In this document: in pieces, positions 9,962 through 18,652 of the stretch
How the letters are laid out: the number at the start of each line of letters is the position of its first letter
Numbering within the stretch: position 1 is the stretch's first letter
Origin: Fluoribacter dumoffii NY 23
Lineage (GTDB): Bacteria > Pseudomonadota > Gammaproteobacteria > Legionellales > Legionellaceae
NCBI RefSeq assembly: GCF_000236165.1
Contig: NZ_CM001373.1
Coordinates: forward strand, 2,936,726 to 3,000,725
DNA length: 64,000 bases
Reading direction: 5' to 3'
The notes under the pieces: model-generated
The model's input: only the letters and a program-made list of their open reading frames with translations
Told to the model about the DNA's origin: nothing
Databases searched by the model: none
Program-made: the position numbers and the translations under genes

Positions 9962-11110
9962 CTATTTTTCCACCACTTTGGGTGATGCTTCATTACTGGG
10001 TTGAATTGTATTATTAATCAGAACCTGACTGCCATTCTTGAGCTTCAATTGTCCACTGGTCACCACGATATCACCGGCGTGTAACCCTTTTAAAACAGCG
10101 ATTTGATCCCCTCGGGTATCTCCAACCGTTACAAAAACCTGTTTAACTACCAGAATGGGTTTATTATTTTGGTCTTTTTGACCGTTCTCTTTAACTAAAT
10201 AAACAATATCCCCATAAGGATTAAAACTAATCGCCGATTGCGGTAGGGTCAGATAATTTTTCTTTGCTCCCGTTTCAACTTCCACCTGAGTAAACATACC
10301 GGGCTTCAATTTAAAATCGGGATTAGGAAGCGTAGCTTCTACTTCCACATTACGGGTAGCACTGTCTACAATAGGTTCAATTGTAGTAATTTTCCCCTGA
10401 AATATTTTATCAGGGTATGTATCAGCAACCACCCTTACATTTTGTCCCAACTCTAATTTGGCCAACTCTTGCTGGGGCAAATAAAAATCAACGTAAATGG
10501 GATCCAATGCTTGTAGGGTGGTGACTGTGTCTCCTACATTAAGATACTGTCCAGGATTAATGTTGTTAATTCCTAATTGACCTGTAAAAGGAGCGCGAAT
10601 AGTCTTTTTTTCAACGGTGGCAGTTTGTTGTGCCACTTGAGCCTGTAAATTCTTTAGGTTCCACTCATCAGCGTCCACGGTTTGTTTACTGACTGCCCGC
10701 ACCGCATATTGTGCCTTATCACGGTTATAAGTAATTTTTGCCAATTCAACCTGTGCCTGTAATGAATGTAATTGCCCCAATTCAGTATCGGCATTTAATT
10801 GCACGAGAACAGTCCCCTTTTTAACAGGTGTACCGGGCGTGAAATAGATTGTCTGGACCATCCCCGCAAGTTCGGTTGTGACATTCACACCAAGGCGTGC
10901 TCGCATATTGCCCACCGCTCTTAAAGTAGGCTGCCATAATGAAGCTTCTACTTTCATTGTCGAAACGGTTACCGGAGGCGATTTCATCTTGAGAAAATAT
11001 TGTTGCATCATATAATTACCAATCGCTTTCCAGCCAAAAATCAGAGCAAAGAGGACTCCAACAGCAATCAGCATAATAATCATTTGTTTTTTTAAAAATA
11101 TTTCTTTCAT
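9962..11110 (-). CDS. RND efflux membrane fusion protein (periplasmic adaptor)
   Basis: 382 residues from ATG at 11110, chosen over a longer reading because AGGAG lies 6 bases before it. An uncleaved N-terminal anchor (about residues 8-28) leads into the periplasmic adaptor body: a lipoyl half-motif near ELAGMVQTIYFTPG, a helical hairpin with LQAQVELAKITYNR, the second lipoyl half at KKTIRAPFTGQLG, then beta-barrel and membrane-proximal domains. It bridges the inner-membrane pump to the outer-membrane channel. The ATG overlaps the stop of the channel gene (ATGA), which implies coupled translation. Confidence 0.9.
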   Translation of the reverse strand: MKEIFLKKQMIIMLIAVGVLFALIFGWKAIGNYMMQQYFLKMKSPPVTVSTMKVEASLWQPTLRAVGNMRARLGVNVTTELAGMVQTIYFTPGTPVKKGTVLVQLNADTELGQLHSLQAQVELAKITYNRDKAQYAVRAVSKQTVDADEWNLKNLQAQVAQQTATVEKKTIRAPFTGQLGINNINPGQYLNVGDTVTTLQALDPIYVDFYLPQQELAKLELGQNVRVVADTYPDKIFQGKITTIEPIVDSATRNVEVEATLPNPDFKLKPGMFTQVEVETGAKKNYLTLPQSAISFNPYGDIVYLVKENGQKDQNNKPILVVKQVFVTVGDTRGDQIAVLKGLHAGDIVVTSGQLKLKNGSQVLINNTIQPSNEASPKVVEK

Positions 11111-12618
11111 AGACACTCCTTGACACACCAAGGTTTATGCCACCAGCCTCCGCCCAGGGCTTGAAACAAAGCAGCTGTATCACTGTAGCGGGCAGCCTGT
11201 GCCTGGATACGGTTAATTCGAGCCTGTTGGTACTGTTGTTGTGCATTTAATAAATTGATATAACTCACCCCACCTAAACGATACTGTTTTAGCGTAAGGT
11301 TTAAGGAGTTACGTGCCGAATTTTCAGCGAGAGTCTGCGCTTGCAACGTTCGTGCATCAAATTCTATCCCTTTTAAAACATCCGCCACATTTTGAAAAGC
11401 TTGCAGAACAGTTTGTTTGTACTGAGCAGCAGTTTGCTGATAGGCTGCTATGGCCGCGCGTCGTTGTGCCCATAAGGCCCCTCCATGAAATAAAGGTTGC
11501 ATTAGTTGGTTCGAAACAGACCAAACATTATTTTTTGCCGTGTAAAGCCCAGAAAAGGTGGTACCCAGCCAACCTTCATTGGCATTTATGGTAAATTGCG
11601 GAAATAAATTTGCTGTTGCAACTCCAACTTGGGCACATGCCTGATGAAGTAATGCTTCAGAGGCACGCACATCAGGGCGTTGGCGCACAAGATTTGAAGG
11701 TAAACTAACAGGTAACGCTCCAGGTAATTTTAAACGGTCTAAACGAATAACCGGTAAAGGGGCTTCAGGATATGTACCTATAAGAGTAGTTAAGGTATGT
11801 TTTGCCTGGGATAAGCTCTTTTGCAATGGGGGTAAGGTCGCTTTTGACTGCTCAAGTAAGGTTTGTTGCGTCAACACATTTTCTTTGGAAACAGCCCCCA
11901 AGCGGAACTGGTTGTTTAACACATTCAGGAGACCTTGCTGGGCTTGAATAAGCTCCTGGGTCGCCTCAATTTGTGCCTGGTAAGAAGCCACTGCTATGGC
12001 TGAGGTAACGATATTGGAAGTAAGGGTCAAATAAGCCGCAATGACCTGGAATTGCTGATAATCAACCTGCGCTCGCAATGCTTCGATTTGACGCCGGGCG
12101 CCTCCAAAAACATCCAAAGTATAAGATAAATTAAAGGAGGTATAATAGAGGGTAAAGATAAGGCTTTCATTTGGGCTCCCTATCTGCGCTCCTGAATAAC
12201 GTTGCGTTTGCATCATATCGGTAACATCAATTGAAGGAAACATCGAATTGCCGATTTGCACTTTCAAATTTTCCTGAGCTTGCCGTAAAGCTGCTGAAGC
12301 TGCAGCTAAATTGGGACTATGAGTTAAACCGGTCCGGATGAGTTGATTAATTTCCGGCGAATGAAAAAGTTCCCACCATAATAAAGGAATGTCTTTGTCT
12401 GTAATAAAAGTTTGCGACTGGCCACCAGAACTGGGGGCGCTGGCTGTTTTTTTAGGTAATGGCGTTTCGGTAAACCTTTTAACTTTTGGCGGGGTGGGTG
12501 AATGAAAGTTAGGGCCAACCATACAAGAGGTTTGCAGAATTGTGCTCGGCAAAATCAGAAGAAATACTCTTATACATTGTTTAAAATCAAACACTAACCA
12601 CAATTCCTTGTGAATCAT
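11107..12618 (-). CDS. Outer-membrane efflux lipoprotein (NodT/OprM type)
   Basis: 503 residues, the first gene of the RND operon. The leader ends in a lipobox (LQTSC), so the mature protein starts at a lipidated Cys near residue 32, followed by VGPNFHSP, the usual start of OprM-like channels. Two TolC-type repeats are visible, with LRQAQENLKVQIGNSMFP in the first half and RQRPDVRASEALLHQACAQV in the second. It forms the trimeric exit duct for the adjacent adaptor and pump. A long AT-rich intergenic region upstream presumably holds the operon promoter. Confidence 0.9.
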   Translation of the reverse strand: MIHKELWLVFDFKQCIRVFLLILPSTILQTSCMVGPNFHSPTPPKVKRFTETPLPKKTASAPSSGGQSQTFITDKDIPLLWWELFHSPEINQLIRTGLTHSPNLAAASAALRQAQENLKVQIGNSMFPSIDVTDMMQTQRYSGAQIGSPNESLIFTLYYTSFNLSYTLDVFGGARRQIEALRAQVDYQQFQVIAAYLTLTSNIVTSAIAVASYQAQIEATQELIQAQQGLLNVLNNQFRLGAVSKENVLTQQTLLEQSKATLPPLQKSLSQAKHTLTTLIGTYPEAPLPVIRLDRLKLPGALPVSLPSNLVRQRPDVRASEALLHQACAQVGVATANLFPQFTINANEGWLGTTFSGLYTAKNNVWSVSNQLMQPLFHGGALWAQRRAAIAAYQQTAAQYKQTVLQAFQNVADVLKGIEFDARTLQAQTLAENSARNSLNLTLKQYRLGGVSYINLLNAQQQYQQARINRIQAQAARYSDTAALFQALGGGWWHKPWCVKECL

Positions 12619-13076
12619 TTATTTAGAATGTTAATTTATCACGGATTGAGATGGGTTAACAGTTTATGCGTGGGGGGTTTTATTTTTATTAGAAGGATTT
12701 TGATGCTCTGTAATTGCACACCAAATACTCACAACTTGTAATAAAGGGCATTTTTCTTGAAATGAGTGCAAAAAGACAGCGCTACTGATGACACAAGCAA
12801 CTAGTCACTTAACAGACATGGATGCGATTATCAGTGCTGGGATCTATTAACAATCAACTCTCCGTCCCTCCGCCTTGGTGCAAAATTTCGATAGACCTTT
12901 GTGGGAATGACAATCTTTTATAAAAAAAGTAAAAGGTGCGGAATGCAAAAGAATCCACTCTACTTGATATTTCCAAGTAAAATTATATCTTTTCCAAACA
13001 AATACAATTTGGTTTTAAATTAAAAAATGTGCTTTAATTAAAGGCAGTAGGCGTGTTTTTTATTACTGGCTGCATC
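12619..13076. other. Intergenic region between divergent genes
   Basis: About 460 bases between the divergent RND operon and the next gene. No convincing ORF, tRNA or strong hairpin is seen. A weak promoter-like pair for the plus-strand gene is TTGATA at 12964-12969 with TATCTT at 12986-12991 (16-bp spacer). The region must also carry the RND operon promoter, but no clear -35/-10 pair stands out on the minus strand. Confidence 0.4.
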
Positions 13077-14852
13077 ATGAAAATATCTGTAGGACAAGCA
13101 TTATTAATTCTTCTTGCAAAGAACCGGGATAATGGAGATAAATACAATCAACTTAAGCATTTATATTTGGCGGGTGCAAAAGACGAGGAAACCCGTGCAG
13201 CAATTGATGCTTACCTGCAGGATCCTGCCCTGGAAGACTACGAAATTTCCAAAGCCCCCAAAGACATTAACCGTGATAGCTCCCGCCGCTACTTTGAAAC
13301 CCATTTAGCTTATGAAACCTTAAGTAGTGAGCTGGAGAATTTTACCCTTGAGGAAATGCACCAACATTTAGAGGCTATTAAAGGGACAGCTTATAGTTCT
13401 TATGCAAGTCTTTACGAGGAGGTTTTACAAGGAGAATACACTCCTTCAGATGATACAGAACATGAATATGCCGATTATTTAAACAAACTTAAAGAAAAAG
13501 AAATATTCAGCCAATTTAATGACGAGCAAAGACAAAAAATTGTTGATGTAGTTTCCTCTGCGTTTGTAGCAATGATCATTGCTTCTCAAAGCCAGGATTT
13601 GTTGCCTTTAGATATTTATGGAGAAGGGATTTTCCTGGACAGAGGGAAAGAACCTAAACGAAATCAGCGGAAAACCACGACCAGTGCGCTTGGCATTTTA
13701 CAAAGCGCCGATCCTGTTCCCTTGAATGATCCTGCACGTATGGCCAAAACCCAAGATTTTTTGAAACCTTCAGAACAATCAACCTATGACCCCAATGCTC
13801 AATGGGTACAGGATAACTTTTCCCGCCTGGTTCATCCGTTCTCTAACTCTATTTCAGGTACCATGCTTTGCCAATTGCGTGCTTTGGCCAAAATAAAGGA
13901 GCTTAAAAAATTAGTAGATTATATGGAGGCACAGGGAAAACCGGCGAGCGAATCAGCAGAACAAAGCCACCCCATTGATGAAACCCATAAACAAATGGAG
14001 CGGGATCTGGTGCTGTATATAATGAAACCCGGTTACGGTAAAGTAACCAGTGAGGTGCTAGAGCAGGCTGATGAACTCGTGAAAGAAGGTAAAATATCGA
14101 AAGAAACAATTGAGGCAGTAAAAAGAAGGGTAGACGAAAGCCTTTTGGCATCAAAAGAAAAATTGGGTACTTTTTTAAAAATTTATGTTTCTGCTCTCTT
14201 GTTCAACGCGGGGGGGCATAGTTTACATGAATTTGTTTCCCCGATCGGTTTAGCCAAGGTTCAAGAAGAATTTTCTGATATTGAAGGTTTTGAAACCTTG
14301 GATCTGGAAGAGTTATTTTTAAATACAAATCAAGAAGCATTTGATAAGGCCTTGAATAAAGCCATAGCATACAACGAGCAAATTCTTAAAAAGAAGGCAG
14401 TCAATGAAGAAATAAGTAGTTTAAAAACAGCAACTGATGAAAGAGTAATACCTGGGCTAATTAATGCCTCACAACTGAGCAAGGACGTAAAAGCAAATCT
14501 TTTGGAACTTGCACAAAAAGACCTACATCATGCAGCGGATTGTTTTAGACTAGTGGAAAAACTGCAACAGCTCATGATAAAAAACGACATCCGGGTTGAT
14601 GCAGAATATTTTTCCTTTTTCCGACAAGGTGCCCTAAGGCAAGAAGTTTTCAATAAAAATCTGAATAACGCAATCATAGAACTAAGCAAAGGAAACGATC
14701 AGGAAGCAAAGTCCATTATTGAAGACACTATAAAAACACTCAAAAATTTTTATTCCACTAATAAACCTGAACTCGTGGCACTCCAGAACGTTTATAAATT
14801 AATAAACTCCCAGGTTATTATTGAAAGTAATATAGTATTGGGAAAAAGCTGA
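13077..14852 (+). CDS. Helical protein of unknown function, effector candidate
   Basis: 591 residues from ATG 13077. A GTG at 13053 adds eight residues and has a better-placed AAGG, so the start is uncertain. No signal peptide or membrane segment. The protein is mostly alpha-helical with charged heptads near residues 125-165 and 390-450. No catalytic motif or known domain is recognised. Cytoplasmic, long, helical and lying among effector-like genes, it could be a Dot/Icm substrate, but the C-terminus (QVIIESNIVLGKS) lacks a clear glutamate-rich translocation block. Function left open. Confidence 0.6.
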   Translation: MKISVGQALLILLAKNRDNGDKYNQLKHLYLAGAKDEETRAAIDAYLQDPALEDYEISKAPKDINRDSSRRYFETHLAYETLSSELENFTLEEMHQHLEAIKGTAYSSYASLYEEVLQGEYTPSDDTEHEYADYLNKLKEKEIFSQFNDEQRQKIVDVVSSAFVAMIIASQSQDLLPLDIYGEGIFLDRGKEPKRNQRKTTTSALGILQSADPVPLNDPARMAKTQDFLKPSEQSTYDPNAQWVQDNFSRLVHPFSNSISGTMLCQLRALAKIKELKKLVDYMEAQGKPASESAEQSHPIDETHKQMERDLVLYIMKPGYGKVTSEVLEQADELVKEGKISKETIEAVKRRVDESLLASKEKLGTFLKIYVSALLFNAGGHSLHEFVSPIGLAKVQEEFSDIEGFETLDLEELFLNTNQEAFDKALNKAIAYNEQILKKKAVNEEISSLKTATDERVIPGLINASQLSKDVKANLLELAQKDLHHAADCFRLVEKLQQLMIKNDIRVDAEYFSFFRQGALRQEVFNKNLNNAIIELSKGNDQEAKSIIEDTIKTLKNFYSTNKPELVALQNVYKLINSQVIIESNIVLGKS

Positions 14853-14908
14853 GTTGTGTTCAATGAATAATCAAGTTAAAATATTGATTCCCTTAATCCT
14901 TATAATTT

Positions 14909-15640
14909 ATGCCTAATTTGAATAAAATTGATGATCAAGGAAATTACCTGGAGTTTCCCGGAGTTAGCATCGTTGCCCACGTAGGACAAGCAAACCTTAA
15001 TCTATGGCAAAAGATTCATCGCTTCCTTCAAAATACTCCCGCCCTTCGTAATTATTTCTCTCCTTTGCCTTATCAAAGTTATCACATGACTACCTGTGAT
15101 TTGTATACAAAAGAAGACACCGCTGGTGACTGGATTCATTTTATATCGCAAAATTTGCAGTTGTTCCAAAAACTTAATCGCAAACTGTCTGAATTGAAAT
15201 TTACCCCAACCATTGCGATTGAAAATATCTATTTTTTTCCGGCATTGCAGTTAGTGATTACCATCCCTCCTGAGCAAAGGATGATTATTCAACGGGTTGC
15301 AAGCGAGTTTGGTTTGGAAAATAAAATACCTGCAGAATTCCACATTACCCTGGCTTATGGATATAACGAAATTGAAGATGAAGACAGCTTCAAGGAAATC
15401 AAAAATAAAATAGGTGAACTACTCACCATTTGCCACAAATACGAGCAACCCATTACTTTATCTCCACCGGAATTATGTTTTTTTCATACTATGGAGCAAT
15501 TTATTCCCTGGGATGGTTCAACTAATCCTTTTATTCCCCAACGCCCTGCAGATCGCTGGAAATTATTTAACTTCAAAAACGGATTGGAGAAAGAGGGAAA
15601 TGATAAAAATGCAAATTCTAAAATTTGTCTTGTAATGTAA
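14909..15640 (+). CDS. 2H phosphoesterase (DUF1868-like) with C-terminal CaaX box
   Basis: 243 residues. Two HxT motifs mark the 2H phosphoesterase fold: His59-Met-Thr61 (SYHMT) and His145-Ile-Thr147 (EFHITLAY). The N-terminal pattern KIDDQGNYLEFPG matches the DUF1868 branch. 2H enzymes act on 2',3'-cyclic phosphates or 2'-5' bonds in RNA or nucleotides; the substrate here is unknown. The last four residues are Cys240-Leu-Val-Met243, a good farnesylation-type CaaX box, preceded by a lysine-containing tail. Some Legionella effectors are prenylated by the host through such a motif, so this may be a translocated enzyme targeted to host membranes. The gene follows the helical protein gene by 56 bp. 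Confidence 0.75.
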   Translation: MPNLNKIDDQGNYLEFPGVSIVAHVGQANLNLWQKIHRFLQNTPALRNYFSPLPYQSYHMTTCDLYTKEDTAGDWIHFISQNLQLFQKLNRKLSELKFTPTIAIENIYFFPALQLVITIPPEQRMIIQRVASEFGLENKIPAEFHITLAYGYNEIEDEDSFKEIKNKIGELLTICHKYEQPITLSPPELCFFHTMEQFIPWDGSTNPFIPQRPADRWKLFNFKNGLEKEGNDKNANSKICLVM

Positions 15641-15683
15641 ATTTATAGTGGCTCATACCCGTTTGCACATATGGGTTGTGAAT

Positions 15684-15711
15684 CCCCCCTAGTATTTATT
15701 GACTAAGGGGG
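15684..15711. terminator. Hairpin between convergent genes
   Basis: Near-perfect inverted repeat CCCCCCTAGT / ACTAAGGGGG (one mismatch) around an 8-base AT-rich loop. It lies between the 3' ends of the 2H gene and the minus-strand entericidin-like gene. No T-run follows on either strand, so it is a weak or factor-dependent bidirectional terminator at best. Confidence 0.4.
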
Positions 15712-15720
15712 TGGCAATAA

Positions 15721-15858
15721 TTATCTGGAGGCTCTTTGAATGTCTTTACCCACTGTGGAAACATCTTTTCCAAACCCATGAACAGTTCCACAAGCAGTTA
15801 ATGCTGCCAATGTAGTGAAACAAACACTAACCATAATTATTTTTTTCAGTATATTCAT
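15721..15858 (-). CDS. Entericidin A/B-like small lipoprotein
   Basis: 45 residues, found by direct reading. ATG at 15858 follows AGGGG with good spacing. The leader (MNILKKIIMVSVCFTTLAA) ends in a lipobox LTAC, giving a lipidated Cys at residue 23. The short mature part is GTVHGFGKDVSTVGKDIQ. The C-G-T-V-x-G-x-G-KD..G.D pattern is that of the entericidin family, tiny cell-envelope lipoproteins often induced by stress or stationary phase. No antitoxin-like partner is adjacent. Function inferred from family only. Confidence 0.8.
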   Translation of the reverse strand: MNILKKIIMVSVCFTTLAALTACGTVHGFGKDVSTVGKDIQRASR

Positions 15859-16026
15859 AATAATTCCCCTTTTTATTTTTAAAATTTTTCTTATTCATTA
15901 TTTTAGACCAAATTCTCATAAAGTTAAAAAAATAGATAACAGTTAGAGCGGAAGTGATCCTTGATGTATTTTCTCAAAAAATATTGCTACAGTACTTAAT
16001 TTCTTGCAATAAAAGGGAAATAAATT

Positions 16027-17433
16027 TTGCGATCATTGGTTATAACTTGTGTTTTATCTCTGGTGACAGTGACGGGGTGCTCGCTTTTTGGTGAAGTCCA
16101 CACGAATACCGAACCTCTTAATGCAAGGGATTTAGCAGTAAAACACGTTTATAAACGCCCTAAAAAAATTAACTCTGGCCATAGTTTTATCCGTTTTAAT
16201 GATTCGCAATTAACCCAACTCATTTCTGTTGCCCTTGAAGATGCACCCGATATACATAGTGCTAAAGCACGGATTAACCGCTCCCAACAACTTGCAAAAA
16301 TTGCCTATTCTTCACTTTGGCCATTCATTGACTCCAGCGGTTACCTGGAAAAAGCTTACTTCCCCATCCATGGCACAGTCCCTCCTCCTATCAACTCCTT
16401 TAAGGTGAATCAGGCATCTATCGCAAATATAGGTTTAAAATTTAATTATGAACTGGATTTTTGGGGTAAAAACAGGGAAAACCTGGCAAGCAAAGTCAGC
16501 GAAGCATTCGCCGCCCAAATGGATTTAGCCCAAACCCGTCTCATTTTAAGCACCGCAGTTGCTACCGCGTATTTCGATGTGCAAAATAACAGAGTGCAAC
16601 AAGGTTTTGCCCGAGAAAACGCGCGCGTCTTAAAGCAATTGGCTGATATCGTCGTTGATCGCGAACATCAGGGAATTGAATCGAATATTCCGGTAAATAC
16701 TGCATTGGCTAATGCCCAAGCTGCTATTTTAGCTGTAGAGGATTACCGACGTGCTGAAATGCAATCAAGGCATCAACTGGCGGTATTAATGGGTAAAAAT
16801 CCCTTGAATACGCAAATTGATGTCGCTGCCTTTGCATATCACAAAAAAGAGCTGTTATTACCTGAGGTCATCCATGCGGATGTACTTGCACAAAGGCCTG
16901 ATGTAGCTTCGGCTCGGGCTTTGGCGGAAGCAGCCGCCCATCAAGTCAATGTGGCCAAAACTGCCTTTTTTCCAAACATTAATTTAAAAGGCCTCTTAAG
17001 CTTGCAAAGCTTGTATTTTAGTAAAGCTTTTAATATCTGGCTGCAGAATGATAATGCCGCAGCAGCTTTTGAGTTACCGATTTTTGATGCCGGTGCACGT
17101 AGGGCAAACCTGGGAGTGAATTACGCCCAATACGAACTTTCGGTAAATCAATATAATCAGACCATTTTAAATTCATTACAGCAAATCGGCGATCAATTAT
17201 CGGCTTTAAAAGCTCTTGAGGCACAAATTTCAGCACAAAATAAAGCATTAAATAATACAGAATACAATTACAGACTATTTCGCGCACGATATAATCAGGG
17301 AATTATTGATTACACGCAAATCCTTGAAATAAAACAACTATTAATTCAACAAAAAGCTATTTTGTACCATTTGCAAACGCAGCAAAAACAAGCTTTTGTG
17401 GCCTTAGTGGCAGCCTTAGGTGGAGAGCTATAA
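16027..17433 (+). CDS. Outer-membrane efflux lipoprotein of EmrAB-type system
   Basis: 468 residues, starting at TTG (16027) after AAGGGAAA. The leader MRSLVITCVLSLVTVTGC ends in a lipobox, with the acylated Cys at residue 18. Duplicated TolC-like repeats follow, with AQRPDVASARALAEAAAHQV in the second half as in NodT-family channels. It is the first gene of a plus-strand operon with an EmrA-like adaptor (4 bp away) and an EmrB-like pump, so it should be the outer-membrane duct of that system. Confidence 0.88.
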   Translation: MRSLVITCVLSLVTVTGCSLFGEVHTNTEPLNARDLAVKHVYKRPKKINSGHSFIRFNDSQLTQLISVALEDAPDIHSAKARINRSQQLAKIAYSSLWPFIDSSGYLEKAYFPIHGTVPPPINSFKVNQASIANIGLKFNYELDFWGKNRENLASKVSEAFAAQMDLAQTRLILSTAVATAYFDVQNNRVQQGFARENARVLKQLADIVVDREHQGIESNIPVNTALANAQAAILAVEDYRRAEMQSRHQLAVLMGKNPLNTQIDVAAFAYHKKELLLPEVIHADVLAQRPDVASARALAEAAAHQVNVAKTAFFPNINLKGLLSLQSLYFSKAFNIWLQNDNAAAAFELPIFDAGARRANLGVNYAQYELSVNQYNQTILNSLQQIGDQLSALKALEAQISAQNKALNNTEYNYRLFRARYNQGIIDYTQILEIKQLLIQQKAILYHLQTQQKQAFVALVAALGGEL

Positions 17434-17437
17434 AATT

Positions 17438-18652
17438 ATGGCAGAAAATAAAGAAACTGATTCCAAATCTCAAGAAAAGGGTGTATCACCTCAAACCCTG
17501 CATAAACGCAAAATTGCCATGTTCCTTTTAGGGGGTATTTTTTTATTTGCCGCCCTGTTGTGGTTTCTTTATTGGCTTATTTGGGGACGTTTTGAACTCT
17601 ACACTGACGATGCTTATGTGACTGGAAATATGGTTCAACTCATGCCGCAAATCCCAGGTACTGTGATTAGCATCAATGCTGATGACACCCAACTCGTGAT
17701 GGAAGGTCAAATTTTGATTAAACTGGACCCCACCGATTATAAAGTAGCATTACAAAGAGCCAAGGCCGATTTAGCCCAAACCGTACGCCAAGTTCGCCAG
17801 TATTTTGAAAATGCCGCGCAGGCCCAGCAAAATGTGATTGTAAATAAAGCAAACCTGGTTAAAGCCCAACTCGATTTGCAACGACGTAAAGGTTTGGTAG
17901 GAAATCGGGCAGTATCCCGCGAAGAAATGCAGCATTACAAAACAGCATTTGAGTCAGCAAAAGCAACTTATGATCTGTCACAACATCAATTGGATGCCGC
18001 TCTGGCACTTGTTGAAAATTCCCATCTTTATACTCATCCTCTCGTTGAAACAGCCAAAGCAAATTTAAAAACGGCTTATTTGAATTTTAAAAGGACCACG
18101 ATTGTTGCACCCATTACCGGTTATGTGGCAAAGCGAAGTGTTCAACCCGGACAACAAGTCTCTATGAATTCTGCTATGATGGCGATTGTGCCGCTAAGTG
18201 ACACCTGGGTCGATGCAAATTACAAAGAGTCAGGGCTAAATGATATACGCATTGGCCAACCTGTTACCTTATATGCCGATGCTTATCCGGGAATGACCTA
18301 TCATGGTCGCGTTGTGGGCTTAAATGCAGGAACAGGCTCAGCTTTTGCCTTACTTCCCCCTCAAAATGCTACGGGGAACTGGATTAAAATCGTCCAAAGA
18401 CTTCCAGTACGCATCAGTTTAAATCCGGAAGAATTGAAAAAAATACCGTTGCAGTTGGGCTTATCAATGCGGGTGACCATCGATATCCATAACCTGAAAG
18501 GGAACCGTATCCCTCAAAAAACAGAACCCAAATTTAGCTATCAGACAAAAGTTTATAGGAAGCAGCTCGCGGAAGTTGAATCAATTATCGAGAAAATTTT
18601 GCACGCGAACTCCCCTGATATGTACTTACCGAGGAAAAATAATAATGGCTGA
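17438..18652 (+). CDS. EmrA-like membrane fusion protein
   Basis: 404 residues from ATG 17438 (GGAGAG upstream; a GTG six codons earlier lies inside the previous gene). One N-terminal membrane helix (about 34-54, IAMFLLGGIFLFAALL) precedes the HlyD/EmrA body. YTDDAYVTGNMVQLMPQIPG is the diagnostic start of the lipoyl domain, followed by a long helical hairpin and the return motif RTTIVAPITGYVAKRSVQPG. It connects the MFS pump to the outer-membrane channel. The 3' end overlaps the pump gene by 8 bp. Confidence 0.92.
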   Translation: MAENKETDSKSQEKGVSPQTLHKRKIAMFLLGGIFLFAALLWFLYWLIWGRFELYTDDAYVTGNMVQLMPQIPGTVISINADDTQLVMEGQILIKLDPTDYKVALQRAKADLAQTVRQVRQYFENAAQAQQNVIVNKANLVKAQLDLQRRKGLVGNRAVSREEMQHYKTAFESAKATYDLSQHQLDAALALVENSHLYTHPLVETAKANLKTAYLNFKRTTIVAPITGYVAKRSVQPGQQVSMNSAMMAIVPLSDTWVDANYKESGLNDIRIGQPVTLYADAYPGMTYHGRVVGLNAGTGSAFALLPPQNATGNWIKIVQRLPVRISLNPEELKKIPLQLGLSMRVTIDIHNLKGNRIPQKTEPKFSYQTKVYRKQLAEVESIIEKILHANSPDMYLPRKNNNG

